Below are positions 26,654 through 36,246 of a stretch of 64,000 nt of DNA, one piece after another. The translations under genes were made by a program, and so were the position numbers. The notes beneath the pieces are model-generated. The model saw nothing but the letters and a program-made list of their open reading frames with translations. It ran no database searches and was not told the DNA's origin. The first letter of the stretch is position 1. The number at the start of each line of letters is the position of its first letter. Source of the stretch: Mucilaginibacter cryoferens (GTDB lineage: Bacteria; Bacteroidota; Bacteroidia; Sphingobacteriales; Sphingobacteriaceae); NCBI RefSeq assembly GCF_014205845.1, contig NZ_JACHCR010000016.1:1-64000 (forward strand). Direction: 5' to 3'.

Positions 26654-28666
26654 TTATTTACCGCTCCTCCTGGCTGCTAAAAAACTTCCCCATCCGGCCG
26701 GTTTATTATTGGCCGTCGCTTTTAAACGTGCAGCTTTCTTTATAGAATCGGCTTTAAACTTCTTTATCGAGTCTTGCCTTGCACTCCGGGTACTATCGCG
26801 CATTCGCTCTTTTTTAAGATCCATTGCGTAAAGACTAAGATCTGGCAGGCGGTTGGCATTTGCAAAATAATCAACCGTAATTCCTGATGCGCGCGGGGTA
26901 ACCTTTCCTTTTAAATATTTTTCGACTATAAAACTGGCTATTGGAGCTGCCCAGTGTGCACCCTCGCCAGAGTTTTCTACTATCACCGCTATGGCAATCT
27001 TAGGGTTATCCCGGGGGGCGAAAGCCACAAATACGGAGTTATCCTCTCCTCGCGGATTTTGTGCTGTACCGGTTTTACCGCACATAATGATGTCTGGTAT
27101 TTTTGAGCGGATACCGGTTCCATTTTCCACCACAGCCTGCATCCCGTTAATAACAGGCTCAAAATATTGCGGATCTATGCCTACATAATTTCTTTTGGTA
27201 TACTCCGCTTTAATTACATTCTCGGTTCCAATAGCTTTAATTAAATGCGGCTTGTAAAAAAAACCATGATTGGCTATAATACATTCCAGGTTGGCCAGCT
27301 GTAAAGGTGTTGCTAAAAGCTCGCCCTGCCCAATTGCCAAAGAAATAATAGTGCTTGCACGCCATCCGCCTTTTTTATAAATATTATCATAATGCAAAGG
27401 GGTTGGTACGTTACCCCGGCTCTCGGCAGGCATGTCCAGATCCAACCTCGAACCTAATCCAAATTTATTTACGTTAGCCCGCCAGGCAGTAAAAGCAGCC
27501 TCTGTATATTTTGCGCCGCTCCGTTCAAGTATTCGTTGAAAAACCATCGAAAAATATCCGTTGCACGATTTTGCAACCGCACTACTCATATTAACACTAC
27601 CATGTGCTTCGCCATGATTACACGGTACCAGGCGATTGCCGGCTCTATAATGCCCTGTACAATAATACGTTTCCGAGGGTGAAATGATACCCTCCTGCAG
27701 GGCTATTAATGCGCTCAAAGGTTTAAAAGATGAGCCCGGCGGATATTGAGCCTGTATTGGCCGTATAAAAAATGGCTTGTATGGGTTGTTATACATTTTA
27801 GCGGCGTTGTTACCACGCTCGCGCCCTACCATCAAGTTTGGATCGTAAGTTGGGCTGCTTACATATGCCAATATCTCGCCGGTTGATGGCTCAATGGCTA
27901 CTATACTGCCCAGCTTATTCTTCATCAGTTTTTCGCCCAGTTTTTGCAGGTCGATATCTAATGACGAGGTAAGTCGCTCGCCGGTGCGGGCAACGGTATC
28001 AAAAGCCCCATTGGCAAATGAACCTTTTTGAACCCCGCGCGAATCCACCATCATATTTTTAACACCACGCTGGCCGCGTAACACATTCTCATACGCTTTT
28101 TCTACACCGGTAACCCCAATGTAATCGCCCAGCCGGTAATAGCCTTTTGAACGCAAAATGTCTCTGTCCTGCGCTTCACCAATATATCCTAAAAATTGGG
28201 CGGCTACAGAATCGGGGTATGTACGTACAGTACGAGGCAATGCATAAAAGCCGGTAAAGTCATTTATCTTCTCTTGTATAGAGGCAAACCGTTCGGCCGA
28301 TACCTGTTTTTCAAATGGAGAGTCTTTAACAGGCGAATATTTGATGGCTTTTGTCCAGCGCTTATCGAAACCTTCCCTATCGATGCCAATCAAATTGCAA
28401 AACGCAACGGTATCAAATGGTTTAACATCTTTTGGCACCACCATGATATCATAAGTTGGTTCGTTTTGAACCAATATTTTACCGTTTCTATCTAAAATAG
28501 GACCACGGGCCGGATAAACAATAAAGCTGCGAATAACGTTTTTGGTAGCGTAAATAGCATAACGGTTATCAACCATCTGGATATAGTAAAGCCTTGCCAG
28601 TAAGGTAAAAATAATAGCAATAAAAATACCGGTTACAACATAGCGACGCTCAAAAAACTTATTCAT
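26654..28666 (-). CDS. mrdA: Penicillin-binding protein 2 (peptidoglycan transpeptidase)
   Basis: A 670-aa class B PBP. One N-terminal membrane helix (about 9-27) is followed by the dimerisation domain (ARGPILDRNGKILVQN) and the transpeptidase domain with SxxK in PPGSSFKPLSA, SxN in KSCNGYFS and KTG in CGKTGTAQN. A basic C-terminal tail of about 50 residues rich in Lys, Arg and Ser is added. It cross-links peptidoglycan during cell elongation. Its start overlaps the mreD stop by one base; rodA follows after 2 bp. Confidence 0.94.
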   Translation of the reverse strand: MNKFFERRYVVTGIFIAIIFTLLARLYYIQMVDNRYAIYATKNVIRSFIVYPARGPILDRNGKILVQNEPTYDIMVVPKDVKPFDTVAFCNLIGIDREGFDKRWTKAIKYSPVKDSPFEKQVSAERFASIQEKINDFTGFYALPRTVRTYPDSVAAQFLGYIGEAQDRDILRSKGYYRLGDYIGVTGVEKAYENVLRGQRGVKNMMVDSRGVQKGSFANGAFDTVARTGERLTSSLDIDLQKLGEKLMKNKLGSIVAIEPSTGEILAYVSSPTYDPNLMVGRERGNNAAKMYNNPYKPFFIRPIQAQYPPGSSFKPLSALIALQEGIISPSETYYCTGHYRAGNRLVPCNHGEAHGSVNMSSAVAKSCNGYFSMVFQRILERSGAKYTEAAFTAWRANVNKFGLGSRLDLDMPAESRGNVPTPLHYDNIYKKGGWRASTIISLAIGQGELLATPLQLANLECIIANHGFFYKPHLIKAIGTENVIKAEYTKRNYVGIDPQYFEPVINGMQAVVENGTGIRSKIPDIIMCGKTGTAQNPRGEDNSVFVAFAPRDNPKIAIAVIVENSGEGAHWAAPIASFIVEKYLKGKVTPRASGITVDYFANANRLPDLSLYAMDLKKERMRDSTRSARQDSIKKFKADSIKKAARLKATANNKPAGWGSFLAARRSGK

Positions 28667-29184
28667 TATTTACGTTCTTTCCTTTTGAAAAATAGCAGGC
28701 CCGAAACAAGTATCAAAAATACGGTAAATACAGAACTCAAAACAACACGGCTTAGTGTGTATTCTATCTCCGAAAAACGAAAGACTTCGAGGTTTAACAA
28801 GAAAAAATGATGAGCTAAGGTGAGTATTGCAGCGTACGTAAAAAACCACCTGAAACCCATAATGCTCAGGGTTGGTTCGGGCTCGTTATCAAAGCCCTCT
28901 TTTTGTACGGTGATATTGATGAAAAGGATACGTACCAGGGCCAGTACCACGCAAGCGGCAGCATGCAGGCCGGGGGTATCGTAAAAAGCATCTACAGTAA
29001 GCCCTAATATAAATGACAATACAAACAGCAACAGGTTAGGTATCTCAAACGGCAAAAGCAGTATAAACAGTATATAAAAGTAGGTGGTAGACAGGTTGTA
29101 AAAAACAATGTTTTTTAGCAGGAATACCTGCATAAAAACCAAAACCAGAAAACGGATGGCATTGATGATGATAGTACGGCCCAT
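28666..29184 (-). CDS. mreD: Rod shape-determining protein MreD
   Basis: A 172-aa integral membrane protein with about five hydrophobic segments, e.g. FLVLVFMQVFLLKNIVFYNL and LLLFVLSFILGLTVDAFYDT. The LGLTVDAFYDTPGLHA segment is the recognisable MreD signature. It is thought to bridge MreC and the PBP2/RodA pair. It overlaps mreC and mrdA by one base each, so the operon is tightly coupled. Confidence 0.88.
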   Translation of the reverse strand: MGRTIIINAIRFLVLVFMQVFLLKNIVFYNLSTTYFYILFILLLPFEIPNLLLFVLSFILGLTVDAFYDTPGLHAAACVVLALVRILFINITVQKEGFDNEPEPTLSIMGFRWFFTYAAILTLAHHFFLLNLEVFRFSEIEYTLSRVVLSSVFTVFLILVSGLLFFKRKERK

Positions 29185-30008
29185 TATTTAACTTCTACGG
29201 CCTCCAATCCCGCTTGTTCCTGTGCGTATTTGTTAACTACTACGTATATATATTGCAGCTTTGTAAAATCAACGGCCAGCCCAACTTCTACATTGAGTAG
29301 CAGGCCACCTTCTTTGGCATGCAAACTGGTTATTTTACCAAACGGTATCCCCGTAGGGAAAAGTGAATAGCCCGATGTGATCACCGTTTCGCCCATTGTG
29401 GGTTTGGCATCATTTTGCAGGCTTAGCAAACCCTGGCGCGGGTTAAGATCTGTTCCCCATGTAAACGAGCCCACCGATTTATCTTTTGACAGCATTGCGC
29501 TAAACTGGCTTTTTGAATGCAGTAAAGATTTGATGATGGCATAATGATCTGAAACAGCAGCTACCATCCCCACAACACCGGTTCCACAAATTACACCCAT
29601 ATCTTTAGCTATCCCATCCCTGCTGCCCCGGTTTATAGTGATGTAGTTGTTAGATTGATTGGTAGAGTTGTTAATAACCCGGGCAACTACATAGGTATAT
29701 TGTTGCTTGTAAACGGTATCAACCACTTTATGCTTTTCGGCAGTATCAACATAAAACGATGTTTTAAGCATTCCGCGCAATTTGGCGTTTTCATGTGCAA
29801 GACTATCGTTTTGCTCTTTCAGCGATAAATACCCTTTAAACTGGCTTACCTGCGCATATAAACTACCGGTAACCTGGTTTTGCGAATTGATGAAAGTTGC
29901 TTTTTGGAAAGAGTTGTACTTGATGTAGATAAGCAAAGCGCTTACCTCAAAAATAAGGAATAAAAAAAACGCGTTATACTTAGTGATAAATATCAAGAGG
30001 TTACGCAT
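29184..30008 (-). CDS. mreC: Cell shape-determining protein MreC
   Basis: I chose the ATG at 30008, giving 274 aa with the usual MRNLLIFITKYNAFFLFLIF membrane start; an upstream ATG at 30074 would translate through a word repeat. One membrane helix (about 9-29), a coiled coil (about 60-95, LKEQNDSLAHENAKLRGML) and the two periplasmic beta domains with NRGSRDGIAKDMGVI and GVVGMVAAVSDHYAIIK follow. It forms the periplasmic scaffold that links MreB filaments to PBP2. Confidence 0.92.
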   Translation of the reverse strand: MRNLLIFITKYNAFFLFLIFEVSALLIYIKYNSFQKATFINSQNQVTGSLYAQVSQFKGYLSLKEQNDSLAHENAKLRGMLKTSFYVDTAEKHKVVDTVYKQQYTYVVARVINNSTNQSNNYITINRGSRDGIAKDMGVICGTGVVGMVAAVSDHYAIIKSLLHSKSQFSAMLSKDKSVGSFTWGTDLNPRQGLLSLQNDAKPTMGETVITSGYSLFPTGIPFGKITSLHAKEGGLLLNVEVGLAVDFTKLQYIYVVVNKYAQEQAGLEAVEVK

Positions 30009-30090
30009 CAGGGAGATAGATTTGAGATATGAGATTTTAGATATGAGATAAAAACACCGAATCCAATGTCTCATATCTAATAGCTCACAT
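30009..30090. repeat. Word-like repeat (AGATATGAGA) between mreB and mreC
   Basis: The gap holds GAGATAG, TTTGAGATATGAGATTTTAG, ATATGAGATA and, after a spacer, the complementary TCTCATATCTAATAG, CTCACATCTAAT. The two halves can pair into a hairpin. Another member of the word-repeat class seen elsewhere in this window. Confidence 0.55.
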
Positions 30091-30095
30091 CTAAT

Positions 30096-31118
30096 TTATT
30101 GCATTAAAAATTTAAAATTACCTATGTTTTTAAGGGCAGTGCCGGTACCACGTACAACGGCGCGTAGTGGATCTTCGGCTACGTGTACAGGCAGCTTTGT
30201 TTTGGCTGCTACACGTTTATCCAATCCGCGTAATAACGCACCGCCACCTGTTAAATAAATACCGGTTTGGTAAATATCGGCAGATAACTCTGGCGGGGTA
30301 ATTTCCAATGCTTTTAATATTGCTTCTTCTATTTTAGAGATAGATTTATCAAGGCAATGCGCAATTTCGGTATACGATACCATGATCTGTTTTGGCACAC
30401 CGGTCATCAGATCTCGACCTTGTACTGCAAAATCAGCAGGTGGATCTGCCAGCTCCGGCAAAGCCGCTCCAACTTCAATTTTAATTTTCTCGGCAGTACG
30501 GTCACCAATCATGATGTTGTGCTGACGGCGGATATACTGAACGATATCTGAGTCGAAGTTATCTCCCGCTACGCGGATAGACTGATCGCACACGATACCC
30601 GATAAAGCGATAACCGCGATCTCGGTAGTACCACCACCAATATCGATGATCATGTTACCCATAGGCTCTTCCACATCAATACCAATACCTACCGCAGCAG
30701 CCATTGGTTCATGTATTAAGTAAACCTCTTTGGCTCCGGCAATCTCGGCCGAGTCGCGCACGGCACGTTTCTCTACCTCGGTAATACCCGATGGGATACA
30801 GATAACCATACGTAACGATGGGAAAAACCATCCTTTACCCTGATTTATCATTTTTATCATACCGCGTATCATGTGCTCTGCTGCGTTAAAGTCGGCAATT
30901 ACACCATCTTTAAGCGGGCGAACGGTACGGATATTATCGTGCGTTTTACCTTCCATTTGCATGGCCTGCCTGCCAATGGCGATAACTTTATTGGTAGTTC
31001 TGTCAAAAGCCACTATAGATGGCTCATCAACAACTACTTTATCATTATGTATAATGAGGGTATTGGCAGTACCCAGATCGATAGCAATTTCTTGTGTAAA
31101 AAAGTTAAATAAACCCAT
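30096..31118 (-). CDS. mreB: Rod shape-determining protein MreB (bacterial actin)
   Basis: A 340-aa actin-fold ATPase. Motifs: phosphate 1 IDLGTANTLI (about 13-22), connect-1 VKRAVRDSAEIAGA region, phosphate 2 MIIDIGGGTTEIAV (about 159-172), adenosine loop YLTGGGALLRGLD near 287-299. The amphipathic N-terminus MGLFNFF binds membrane. It directs elongasome movement. A TAACTTTG promoter box lies 25-32 bp upstream. purH is next upstream, as usual in this phylum. Confidence 0.96.
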   Translation of the reverse strand: MGLFNFFTQEIAIDLGTANTLIIHNDKVVVDEPSIVAFDRTTNKVIAIGRQAMQMEGKTHDNIRTVRPLKDGVIADFNAAEHMIRGMIKMINQGKGWFFPSLRMVICIPSGITEVEKRAVRDSAEIAGAKEVYLIHEPMAAAVGIGIDVEEPMGNMIIDIGGGTTEIAVIALSGIVCDQSIRVAGDNFDSDIVQYIRRQHNIMIGDRTAEKIKIEVGAALPELADPPADFAVQGRDLMTGVPKQIMVSYTEIAHCLDKSISKIEEAILKALEITPPELSADIYQTGIYLTGGGALLRGLDKRVAAKTKLPVHVAEDPLRAVVRGTGTALKNIGNFKFLMQ

Positions 31119-31142
31119 CTAATGTTTCCTTGAAATAATCTG

Positions 31143-31150
31143 CAAAGTTA
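31143..31150 (-). promoter_or_regulatory. TAACTTTG promoter element (-7) of the mre operon
   Basis: A perfect TAnnTTTG on the minus strand, start site predicted near 31137, about 20 nt before mreB. No TTG at the right upstream distance. The rest of the 272-bp gap to purH holds repeated words such as TTCACGAAT and GTAATTCG. Confidence 0.5.
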
Positions 31151-31390
31151 AATAATAAACTACACGAATTTCACGAATGATTGTCCTGTCGGTAAATTTT
31201 CACGAATTTGAGTAGGGTTGGTATATTAACTCCAATTTTCCCGTTATCGTATTTTTACCGCCCTGATTATTGCTTTTTAGCTAAGCAATCCGTTCAAATT
31301 TGCTTTTGTGAAAATACGTTTTAATTAATGTAATTCGTTCTATTTTATTCGTGTAATTCGCTTTAATTAGTGCGATTAGTGTCTATAAAA

Positions 31391-32920
31391 TTAATGCTTA
31401 AAGTGACGCACTCCTGTAGTTACCATCGATATGTTTTTTTCATCGCACATGGCTACAGATAGTTTATCGTTTATTGATCCACCGGGTTGTAACACCGCGG
31501 TAACACCCGCTTCGGCAGCAAGCTCCACACAATCCGGGAAAGGGAAAAACGCATCAGATGCCATTACCGCGCCGTTCAGATCAAAGCCAAAGCTGTTGGC
31601 TTTAATAACCGCCTGCTTCAGTGAATCAACCCTGGAGGTTTGCCCAACACCGCTCGACATCAGCTGGCTGTTTTTAGCAAATATGATGGTGTTTGATTTG
31701 GTATGCTTAACCACTTTATTGGCAAAGTGCAGATCTTTCAATTCCTGCTCGGTTGGTTTACGGTTGGTAACCGGGGTCATTTGGGCCGGGCCTTCCATCA
31801 CCGCGTCTTTATCCTGCTCAATAACACCGTTCAGCAAAGTTTTAAATTGCTTGGTTGGTAATTCAACAGGTTGACGAACCAAAATAATACGGTTCTTTTT
31901 AGCTTTTAATATTTCAACCGCTTCATCTGTATAAGCAGGCGCTATAAGCACTTCGTAAAATATTTTATCAATTTCGGTAGCTGTAGCAGCGTCTATCTCG
32001 TCGTTAGCGATAATTACGCCACCAAAGGCAGAAACCGGGTCGCAGGCTAACGAGTCAATCCATGCCTGGTGAATCGTAGAGCGCGAAGCTATGCCACAAG
32101 CATTGGTATGTTTTAAAATGGCGATGGTTGGCTCATTGGCAAACTCATCAATTAAAGCTACAGCGGCGTCAACATCAACCAGGTTATTGTATGAAAGCTC
32201 TTTACCGTTCAGTTTATTGAACATAGCATCCAGGTTACCATAAAAAGTGCCTTGCTGATGCGGGTTTTCGCCATAACGCAAAGTTTGGCTGGTTTGGATG
32301 CTTTGTTTAAATACAGGCAGCGGTTCTTCCTGGTTAAAGTATTGGAAAATGTGAGTATCGTAGTTTGATGTAATGTTGAATGCTTTTTGGGCAAATGATT
32401 TACGCTGATCTATTGTGGTAGCGCCATTCTGTGTTTTTAGAATGTTTTCCAGGATGCCGTAGTCGTCTTTTGATGCAACGATGGTTACATCTTTAAAATT
32501 TTTGGCACCTGCACGGATCAGGGAAATACCACCGATGTCGATTTTTTCAATCACATCTTCGGCACCTGCGCCCGACTGTACAGTTTCTTCAAACGGGTAC
32601 AGATCAACAATAACCAGGTCAAGTTCAGGAATTTCGTATTCGGCCAGTTGCTTCTCGTCGCTATCAAAGCTTCTGCGGGCCAAAATACCACCAAACACCT
32701 TAGGGTGCAGGGTTTTAACACGACCACCTAAAATAGATGGGTACGAAGTAAGGTCTTCAACAGGTATTACATTTACCCCTAAATTGCGGATAAAAGTTTC
32801 GGTACCACCGGTAGAATATATATTAACACCAAGACGATTTAACTCGTGAATTATAGGCTCTAAATTGTCTTTATAGTAAACAGAAATTAAAGCATTTTTT
32901 ATTTGAACAGACTGGCTCAT
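31391..32920 (-). CDS. purH: Bifunctional AICAR formyltransferase / IMP cyclohydrolase
   Basis: A 509-aa enzyme for the last two steps of IMP synthesis. The N-terminal ~200 residues are the MGS-like cyclohydrolase domain (ISVYYKDNLEPIIHELNRLG..., YSTGGTETF, GGRVKTLHPKVFGGIL). The C-terminal part is the formyltransferase with LRYGENPHQQ, LKHTNACGIA (Lys-His catalytic pair) and DAFFPFPD. Length fits the family. It heads the cell-shape genes on the same strand but has its own promoter box at 32942-32949. Confidence 0.95.
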   Translation of the reverse strand: MSQSVQIKNALISVYYKDNLEPIIHELNRLGVNIYSTGGTETFIRNLGVNVIPVEDLTSYPSILGGRVKTLHPKVFGGILARRSFDSDEKQLAEYEIPELDLVIVDLYPFEETVQSGAGAEDVIEKIDIGGISLIRAGAKNFKDVTIVASKDDYGILENILKTQNGATTIDQRKSFAQKAFNITSNYDTHIFQYFNQEEPLPVFKQSIQTSQTLRYGENPHQQGTFYGNLDAMFNKLNGKELSYNNLVDVDAAVALIDEFANEPTIAILKHTNACGIASRSTIHQAWIDSLACDPVSAFGGVIIANDEIDAATATEIDKIFYEVLIAPAYTDEAVEILKAKKNRIILVRQPVELPTKQFKTLLNGVIEQDKDAVMEGPAQMTPVTNRKPTEQELKDLHFANKVVKHTKSNTIIFAKNSQLMSSGVGQTSRVDSLKQAVIKANSFGFDLNGAVMASDAFFPFPDCVELAAEAGVTAVLQPGGSINDKLSVAMCDEKNISMVTTGVRHFKH

Positions 32921-32941
32921 TTACAGTGATTTTTTGAGCCG

Positions 32942-32949
32942 CAAAGGTA
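32942..32949 (-). promoter_or_regulatory. TACCTTTG promoter element (-7) of purH
   Basis: A perfect TAnnTTTG on the minus strand, 22-29 bp before the purH ATG. The region where the upstream TTG should lie is occupied by the 27-bp repeat at 32957-32983, which itself contains TTG words. Confidence 0.5.
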
Positions 32950-32956
32950 GTGAATT

Positions 32957-32983
32957 AGTATCAAGTAGTTAGTATCAAGTATC
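32957..32983 (-). repeat. 27-bp dispersed repeat, copy 1
   Basis: On the minus strand it reads GATACTTGATACTAA then CTACTTGATACT. It is identical over 27 bases to the copy at 33067-33093 in opposite orientation, so the two form a large inverted repeat between purH and fabG. Confidence 0.8.
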
Positions 32984-33066
32984 AAGACAAATTAAAAAAA
33001 GATTGAGTCCGTAATTGCCTTTAGGCTAAGGAAATAAATAGACTATTAGAAATACAAAATAGTATC

Positions 33067-33093
33067 GATACTTGATACTAACTACTTGATACT
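33067..33093 (+). repeat. 27-bp dispersed repeat, copy 2
   Basis: It reads GATACTTGATACTAA then CTACTTGATACT. A partial third word GATACTTGATACTA follows at 33109-33122, about 36 bp before fabG. A further full-length copy with three changes is at 37419-37445. Confidence 0.8.
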
Positions 33094-33157
33094 CTAAATT
33101 AGCTATTTGATACTTGATACTAAAACAGCTAACTTCACCGCCCGAAATAGTACATAA

Positions 33158-33901
33158 ATGAAATTATTAGAAGGAAAAACCGCACTTATCACCGGTGCAT
33201 CAAAAGGAATAGGCCGTAAAATAGCCGAAAAATTTGCCGAGCACGGCGCTAACGTAGCTTTTACCTATTTATCATCTGTAGAAAAAGGCCAGGCCCTGGA
33301 GCAGGAACTGCAAAGCTTTGGTACAAAAATTAAAGGATACCGGTCTGATGCCTCTAAATTTGACGAAGCCGAGAAACTGATTGCCGATATCGTGGCCGAT
33401 TTTGGAACCCTTCATATAGTTGTCAATAATGCAGGTATCACCAAAGATGGTTTACTAATGCGTATGAGCGAAGAAGCATGGGACGAAGTGTTAACTGTGA
33501 ACCTAAAATCTATCTTCAACGTAACCAAAGCGGCATCAAAAATTATGATGAAAAACCGTAATGGGGTGTTCATCAACATGAGCTCGGTAGTAGGTGTGCA
33601 GGGCAATGCAGGACAGGGTAACTATGCAGCATCAAAAGCAGGCATTATCGGTTTTTCTAAATCAATGGCCAAAGAATTGGGTTCACGTAACATCCGTACC
33701 AACGTTGTTGCGCCCGGCTTTATCAGAACAGAAATGACCGAAGTTTTAGACCCTAAAGTAGTTGAAGGCTGGGCAGCTGCTATCCCGCTTAAACGCGCCG
33801 GCGAAACCGAGGATGTAGCCAACGCCTGCGTATTCCTGGCATCAGATATGGCAACTTACATTACCGGGCAGGTTATTCCTGTTGATGGTGGAATGCTTTA
33901 G
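33158..33901 (+). CDS. fabG: 3-oxoacyl-ACP reductase
   Basis: A 247-aa short-chain dehydrogenase. The NADP-binding site is TGASKGIG (12-19), NNAG lies in the middle, and the catalytic Ser...YAASK (Tyr and Lys around 151-155) follows. GFIRTEM and the end VIPVDGGML are typical of FabG of fatty-acid synthesis. Other SDR enzymes are similar, so the exact substrate is inferred from overall match. Single gene, divergent to purH. Confidence 0.88.
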   Translation: MKLLEGKTALITGASKGIGRKIAEKFAEHGANVAFTYLSSVEKGQALEQELQSFGTKIKGYRSDASKFDEAEKLIADIVADFGTLHIVVNNAGITKDGLLMRMSEEAWDEVLTVNLKSIFNVTKAASKIMMKNRNGVFINMSSVVGVQGNAGQGNYAASKAGIIGFSKSMAKELGSRNIRTNVVAPGFIRTEMTEVLDPKVVEGWAAAIPLKRAGETEDVANACVFLASDMATYITGQVIPVDGGML

Positions 33902-33974
33902 GTTAAGTCAAAATTCAAAAGTAAAAATTCAAAAAACTTGCGCGGTTGTTATCGTGCAACAATAATACTTATTC

Positions 33975-34028
33975 AAGGCAGGCTTTTAGCTTGCCTTGTT
34001 TGGTTAAAAGCCTGCCTTAAACTTAATT
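33975..34028. repeat. 14-bp inverted repeat after fabG
   Basis: AAGGCAGGCTTTTA (33975-33988) and its exact complement at 34015-34028 are separated by 26 bp that contain another AGCTTGCCTT word. It may end fabG transcription, although no T-run follows. Confidence 0.5.
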
Positions 34029-34087
34029 CCCTGCATCTCACAATAATTTTGCATTTTGCAAGTCAACGTACAGTATAATATTTATTG

Positions 34088-36169
34088 ATGTTTTCACTTA
34101 CATGGGGTTCGGTTTCGGGATGGTGGGTGCCCGCCTGCTTGCTGTTGGGTATCATATACGCCTGGCTGTTGTACCGGCAGCCGGTTAACCTTGGTAAATA
34201 CTTCAGGTACGGACTATCAGTTGTACGTGCGCTGGTGGTGTTTTTTATAGCCATGCTGCTGGTGTCGCCGTTGGTAAAATCTACCAGGTATGATCAGCAG
34301 AAACCATTGGTGTTAATAGCACAGGATAATTCGTCATCTATCAACACGTTTAAAGCTCCCGGTTTTAATGCTGATAAATTAGTTGCCGATCTGGCTAAAC
34401 TTAAAGACGAACTGGGCGATAAATACGATGTGCAGGAATTTAATTTTGATAAAGATCTGAATAATAACCTATCTAACAAATTTAATGGCAGGCAAACTGA
34501 TATTGCCAATGCCCTGTATCAGCTTAACAATAAATTTGTAAATCAAAATATAGGTGCGTTGGTTTTGGCTACTGATGGCTTGTACAACCAGGGGAACGAC
34601 CCTCAGTACGAGGCCAAAAACATCAAAACCAGCATTTATACCATAGCACTGGGAGATACCGTTGCCAAACGCGACTTCCTTATAGGCAATGTAAACTACA
34701 ATAAAACCGCCTTTTTAGGTAACGATTTTGAGGTGGAGGTTTTAACAGCCGCCTACCAAAGCAAAGGCGAAAACATTCGTTTAACCATTGCCGAAGATGG
34801 CCGCCAGGTTTTTGCGCAAACCATACCGGTAACAGCTAATGATTTTAAAAAGCTTGTACCTGTTAAGTTAACTGCGGATAAAAAAGGTTTGCGCAAATTT
34901 ACCATCAACATAGCCCCGGTTAAAAACGAACTATCAACCCAAAACAATACCGAAATTATTTATGTAGATGTGTTGGATGCCCGCCAAAAGGTATTGGTAC
35001 TGTACCAAAGCGCCCACCCGGATATTACGGTTATTAAGCAAGCTATAGAAACAAACAAAAACTTTGAAGTAAAAACCGCGCTTACGGCCGATATGGCAGG
35101 CATTAAACTATCCGACTATAGCCTGGTTGTACTTTACCAGGTTAACGCGGCTGGTTTAGCACCGGTAAAAAGCTTTATCGCCCAAAGCAAAACACCGGTT
35201 TGGTATATATTGGGTTCGCAAAGCGATTTGCAGGGTTTTAATGCCGAACAAAGCGTAGTAAAAATAAGCGCGGGCCGCAGCGAAACGCAGGAAGTTTACG
35301 CCCTGCCCGAAACTGGTTTCGCCGCCTTTACTTTGTCCGATTCGTCGCGTAAAAAGATCAGTAATTTGCCGCCATTAATGGCACCCTTTGGAAGCTATGG
35401 CACAGCTGCGGGTACCACTATACTATTAAAACAAAAGATAGGTGCCATAGGCACTACTTATCCTTTATTAGCTTTTGGCGATGAAGGCGGTAGGCGCACT
35501 GCTGTGCTTACCGGCGAGGGCATCTGGCGCTGGCAGTTATCTGAGTTTCAAAATTTTGGCAACCGCAACGCTACCGACGAATTGCTGAGTCAAACGGTAC
35601 AATATTTAACCGCTAATGCCAACCGCCAGCGTTTTCGTGTTTACCCGGCCCGTAATGTTTTTGACGAAGGCGAGAACGTGATCCTTAACGCCGAACTTTA
35701 TAACGATGCCCTCGAACTCATCAACACGCCCGATGTTAAGATAGATGTAAAAAGCAGTGCAGGTAAAAACTACAGCTTTTTGTTTAGCCGCAGCGGGGCA
35801 AGCTACCAGTTAGATGCCGGCGCATTACCGGCTGGCGAATATGCGTACACCGCATTAACCCAAAACGGCAAAAGCCAGTTTAAAGCAGTGGGGCAGCTTA
35901 CCGTTAAAGCCCTTAACCTCGAAACCCGCCAAAGCGCGGCCAATCATCAGCTGCTAAACACTATAGCCAAACAAAGCGGTGGCCAAATGCTGCAACCCAA
36001 CCAGGTGAGTGAACTGGCGGAGCTGATTCGTAAGAATGATAATATTAAAACCGTGGTTTATGAAGACAAGCATTACAGCGATATCATTGATGTAAAGTGG
36101 CTGTTTGTATTAATACTACTATTACTTAGCGCCGAGTGGTTTTTAAGGAAACGCGAAGGAGAGATATAG
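34088..36169 (+). CDS. Membrane protein with VWA-like domain
   Basis: A 693-aa protein from the ATG at 34088. Two N-terminal membrane segments (about 10-28 and 43-62), then a VWA-like domain whose metal site can be read as QDNSSSI (DxSxS) and LATDGLYNQG, then a long extracytoplasmic region, and one C-terminal helix WLFVLILLLLSAEWF followed by a basic tail. Such proteins occur with MoxR/BatA-type systems in Bacteroidota, but no MoxR ATPase is near. Probably a membrane-anchored scaffold; function unknown. Confidence 0.7.
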   Translation: MFSLTWGSVSGWWVPACLLLGIIYAWLLYRQPVNLGKYFRYGLSVVRALVVFFIAMLLVSPLVKSTRYDQQKPLVLIAQDNSSSINTFKAPGFNADKLVADLAKLKDELGDKYDVQEFNFDKDLNNNLSNKFNGRQTDIANALYQLNNKFVNQNIGALVLATDGLYNQGNDPQYEAKNIKTSIYTIALGDTVAKRDFLIGNVNYNKTAFLGNDFEVEVLTAAYQSKGENIRLTIAEDGRQVFAQTIPVTANDFKKLVPVKLTADKKGLRKFTINIAPVKNELSTQNNTEIIYVDVLDARQKVLVLYQSAHPDITVIKQAIETNKNFEVKTALTADMAGIKLSDYSLVVLYQVNAAGLAPVKSFIAQSKTPVWYILGSQSDLQGFNAEQSVVKISAGRSETQEVYALPETGFAAFTLSDSSRKKISNLPPLMAPFGSYGTAAGTTILLKQKIGAIGTTYPLLAFGDEGGRRTAVLTGEGIWRWQLSEFQNFGNRNATDELLSQTVQYLTANANRQRFRVYPARNVFDEGENVILNAELYNDALELINTPDVKIDVKSSAGKNYSFLFSRSGASYQLDAGALPAGEYAYTALTQNGKSQFKAVGQLTVKALNLETRQSAANHQLLNTIAKQSGGQMLQPNQVSELAELIRKNDNIKTVVYEDKHYSDIIDVKWLFVLILLLLSAEWFLRKREGEI

Positions 36170-36246
36170 AATCAAGAGATAAGAGTCAGGAATAAAGAGA
36201 GAAAAGTTGGGAATATATAAAGAAAAATAAAGAATAAACTACAACA

